Notes under the pieces: generated by a model
What the model saw: the letters and a program-made list of their open reading frames with translations, nothing else
Databases searched by the model: none
What the model was told of the DNA's origin: nothing
Made by a program: the position numbers and the translations under genes
From: Phaseolus vulgaris
Taxonomy: Eukaryota; Streptophyta; Magnoliopsida; Fabales; Fabaceae
Length of the DNA stretch: 64,000 bases
Assembly (NCBI RefSeq): GCF_000499845.2
Contig: NC_023758.2
Coordinates: forward strand, 13,858,427 to 13,922,426
Direction of reading: 5' to 3'
In this document: positions 61,564-64,000 of the stretch, one piece after another
Layout: each line of letters begins with the position of its first letter
How positions within the stretch are numbered: the stretch's first letter is position 1

Positions 61564-62727
61564 TTGCATGATGGTCTAACTAACGAGATTTCCTTCACCC
61601 ATAAGCACAAGAAGTTTGTACTTAATCATTTACCACATTCCCAAGTGGTAAGAGATCAAATACAAATGAAACAAAAGAGTGATGAAGAGAAAAGAAAAAT
61701 AGAAAAAGAGAGGACTATTAGGGAACAAAAGGCGTGGGAGAAGAGTGTTCCTTCCCACAAGGTCATTCAACAAGACAAAAGAATTAAAAATACCTTTGAA
61801 AATATTCTTCTTGTTGAACAACCTAGCCTTACCTTTTGTAAAGGAACACTTGCAAGCATAGTCAAAAAAGAAGAATCCTTAAAAGAGGCTTGCATAGATA
61901 AAGATGTCGTAGATTATTTTTCATATGTGCTGAAAAATCACCAAGTGAAGGTCAAGTTATCTATAGGCATCTACAAAAATAAATTTTTATGTGAGGTAGT
62001 GCCTAAAGAAACTTGTCATGTCTTATTGAGACAACCATTGCAAAGAATTTTCAAGAACAATGGTTGTACCAACGAGACTACCTTCACACGTACAAAGAAA
62101 AATCTTCATGAAGGAGAACTCATGGGCCAAATTAGAGTTGATAAAACTCTAGAGCTTTTAAAAGGAAAATTTTTGTCACCCATGATAAAAGATGTTCAAA
62201 GACATTACCCTAGATACATTCCTTGTTTTAAAAATACATCTAAGGCGATGTCTCATGAACTCTATACTCCTTTACCTTTTGCAAATGATCCATGGGAAGA
62301 CATAAGCTTAGACTTTATATTAGAGCTTTCTTGGACAACAAAAGGTGTTGATTCCATTTTTATGGATAAGCTCTTCTCTAGAGAAGTAATAGGGCTTCCT
62401 AGTTTATCTTCAAGCATAGTATTGACAAGAGCTCCAAAATTTGAAAACCATTTTTTGAGGATACTTTTAGAAAAACTTGGAACTAAGTTGTACTCTTCAA
62501 ATTCTTATCATCCTCAAAAGAATGGTCAAAATGAAATTATAGCTCTTTCTACTATGTCTAGAGTAATCATAAAAGGCCAACACAACTCTAGAGATGAGCA
62601 TGCATACAATAAAGTAGTTCACAAAACTACTTATATTTCTACATTTGAGGATGTATGTGGGCTTAATCCTCTTTCTCTTTTTGAGTTGTTACATTTCCTA
62701 AAGGATTTGTGTCTAAGGGAAAAGTAA
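61564..62727 (+). CDS. Open frame joining post-protease and integrase pieces of the Ty3 element, 387 aa
   Basis: Residues 1-45 (HDGLTNEISFTHKHKKFVL ... HSQVVRDQIQMK) are the linker after protease. A charged segment follows, then a second, diverged copy of the protease tail (VKVKLSIGIYKNKFLCEVVP, KETCHVLLRQPLQ). Then, without reverse transcriptase or RNase H, the frame enters integrase: GQIRVDKTLELLKGKF, PLPFANDPWEDISLDFILEL, REVIGLPSLSSSIVLTRAPK, LGTKLYSSNSYHPQKNGQNE and YNKVVHKTTYISTFEDVCGL. The zinc-binding His/Cys residues and the SDRD motif are changed and part of the core is deleted, so it is not a functional integrase. That it stayed open over 1.1 kb may be chance or young age. Confidence 0.75.
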   Translation: MHDGLTNEISFTHKHKKFVLNHLPHSQVVRDQIQMKQKSDEEKRKIEKERTIREQKAWEKSVPSHKVIQQDKRIKNTFENILLVEQPSLTFCKGTLASIVKKEESLKEACIDKDVVDYFSYVLKNHQVKVKLSIGIYKNKFLCEVVPKETCHVLLRQPLQRIFKNNGCTNETTFTRTKKNLHEGELMGQIRVDKTLELLKGKFLSPMIKDVQRHYPRYIPCFKNTSKAMSHELYTPLPFANDPWEDISLDFILELSWTTKGVDSIFMDKLFSREVIGLPSLSSSIVLTRAPKFENHFLRILLEKLGTKLYSSNSYHPQKNGQNEIIALSTMSRVIIKGQHNSRDEHAYNKVVHKTTYISTFEDVCGLNPLSLFELLHFLKDLCLREK

Positions 62728-63084
62728 CCAAAATTGAAAATTTTAAAATGCATAAGAACACATACAACACCAAAAGAGAAATATTGTAAAAAGTTGCCAA
62801 AAACAAAAGAAAAACACAAATGGCAACTTCATAAAATTGATTTTTATACAATTGCTTCAACTAACTCATTTGCTTTGTTTGAAGATTCCCATAGAAGGAC
62901 GTTTGATCCGGGAGGACGAGCTTAATTGTCAAAGCAAGAGGCTGCTATCCGAGATCGACACTGTGGATCTGAGGATAGATTTTCTCAAGAGGGAGGAGAT
63001 TATGGACACCATCCAGCCATATACATCCACCTACTTTTGTGAAGCCATGGATTTGAGGACAAATCCTTTTCAAGAGGGAGGGGA
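62728..63084 (+). other. 3' internal end of the Ty3 element with polypurine tract
   Basis: Contains the repeated phrase GATTTGAGGACAAATCC/GGATCTGAGGATAGATT with CAAGAGGGAGGAG (about 62970-63084). The last copy, AAGAGGGAGGGGA, abuts the 3' LTR as the polypurine tract. Confidence 0.7.
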
Positions 63085-63822
63085 TGATGGAAGAGACCCT
63101 AGCACCAATCCTTTGAGAGGCCACTAAAATGCTACATTGAGGCAACCACTAGAGTCATGGTCAAAGAGGGGTCAAGAGGACACATTTTTACATGTCATAG
63201 ACTCTAGTGTGTGATAGTTCTTCTTACTTTTCTAGTCAAAGTAGCATAGTTTAAGTCATTTTGTAAATGTGATGAAACATGCAAAGTGGTACTTAAAAGG
63301 CTAAACCTAAGTTTAATTAGAAATATCCATTTCTAAGTAAACTTAGGACCGACCCATTTAACTAGACCTAATGGGCGTAAGTTCTATACCAACCACACAA
63401 GGAAGGATTCTAGAACCTACCTCCATTTAGGCGCCACTTCTCCCATGTGCTCATGTCTCCCATGTGCTTCCATGTGCTCACACTTGCATGTAATTTGGCT
63501 AACATTTCATTTGTATTTGGCTCTTCAAATTCCAGCCCTCCAATCCTATATAAGGAGGTGTTTGGCTCTCATTTTGTAAGATTATTTTGAGTATAGATAT
63601 GCTGCCAAATTTATGCCATACATACTCCTTGCCTAAATCTCTCTAGATTTAGGGCCTTAATCTTCAACTCTTCACCAACCAAAAGGAGTTGGTCGAACCT
63701 CTCCTATTTCCCTACCTATCATGCACCTACAAGGCTATCACACCTCCTAGGAGGGCCTTGATCCACCTACAACTCATTAAGCTTCCGCAAACCACCCAAA
63801 AACCGCAAAAGAAAAGAGCTCA
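63085..63822 (+). repeat. 3' LTR of the Ty3 element (738 bp)
   Basis: Starts TGATGGAAGAGACC and ends AAGAGCTCA; collinear with the 5' LTR without length change. Confidence 0.92.
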
Positions 63823-64000
63823 AATAAATAATTAAAATATTATCTTTCATATTATCCAATAAATGACTTTAGAAAAAATACAAAATATGAAAGATTGCTC
63901 AAACATGAAAAATTGTTAGAAAAATATCTCAGTTAAAAAAATACAAATTATCTCACATTGTCCATATATGAAAATTATTAGATAAATTAAATAATATTTA
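63823..64000. other. AT-rich flank
   Basis: Nothing recognised in the final 178 bases. Confidence 0.5.

Larger units (their letters stand above)
57475..63822 (+). mobile_element. Ty3-type LTR retrotransposon lacking reverse transcriptase and RNase H
   Basis: Two LTRs of equal length (738 bp) enclose a 4872-bp interior with a primer-binding site, a long leader, Gag, a zinc knuckle, a protease piece and integrase pieces. The polymerase core is missing, so the copy cannot replicate by itself. A purine-rich tract (AGAGGGAGGGGA) sits just before the 3' LTR. By eye the LTRs differ at about twenty positions (near 3 per cent), which implies a fairly recent insertion. The sites bordering the element (TAATG left, AATAA right) do not form a clear target duplication. 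Confidence 0.9.

Overview
The window is plant nuclear DNA. It has AT-rich intergenic sequence, GT-AG introns, Ty1/copia, Ty3, CACTA (En/Spm) and LINE debris, and two plant-specific genes. Base composition and repeat character suggest a legume, possibly Phaseoleae; that is an impression from pattern, not from a search.

Only two intact host genes are visible, both on the + strand. The first (5' UTR about 12.5-12.8 kb, CDS 13452-16897, six coding exons, 607 aa) is a PMT2-type Golgi methyltransferase (DUF248/Methyltransf_29), with a leader intron that ends exactly at the ATG. The second (21136-22620, single exon, 494 aa) is a PHYTOCHROME KINASE SUBSTRATE (PKS) family protein of phototropin/phytochrome signalling. 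There is no sign that the two work together.

The rest is transposon-dominated. 1-12 kb: copia gag/protease remnant (- strand), an inverted-repeat element, a 448-bp non-autonomous CACTA element, a 1.44-kb probable solo LTR between 70-bp direct repeats, and LTR-like fragments. 23.6-37.5 kb: a diverged segmental duplication (23.6-24.8 and 35.9-37.5 kb) flanks a decayed copia and a decayed autonomous-type CACTA element (TNP2, DUF4218, DUF4216, Transposase_24, ULP1-like protease). The last ULP1 exon runs into a 778-bp GA array. 38.3-48.8 kb: a nest in which a - strand copia element carries a 5.2-kb CACTA in its 3' LTR and a solo LTR in its reverse transcriptase; the CACTA itself holds a LINE fragment and a second solo LTR of the same family. 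52.0-57.2 kb: another 5.2-kb CACTA element with perfect TTT target duplication that carries exon-like pieces, including a recognisable but broken first exon of a MYB103-type R2R3-MYB gene. 57.5-63.8 kb: a recent Ty3 element with two 738-bp LTRs but no reverse transcriptase/RNase H.

The most interesting signals are the Pack-CACTA with the MYB fragment, the datable nest, the dyad-symmetric AAACAATCGGTTGTTT motif repeated in two solo LTRs, the segmental duplication with a conserved reading frame, and the 70-bp repeats around one solo LTR.
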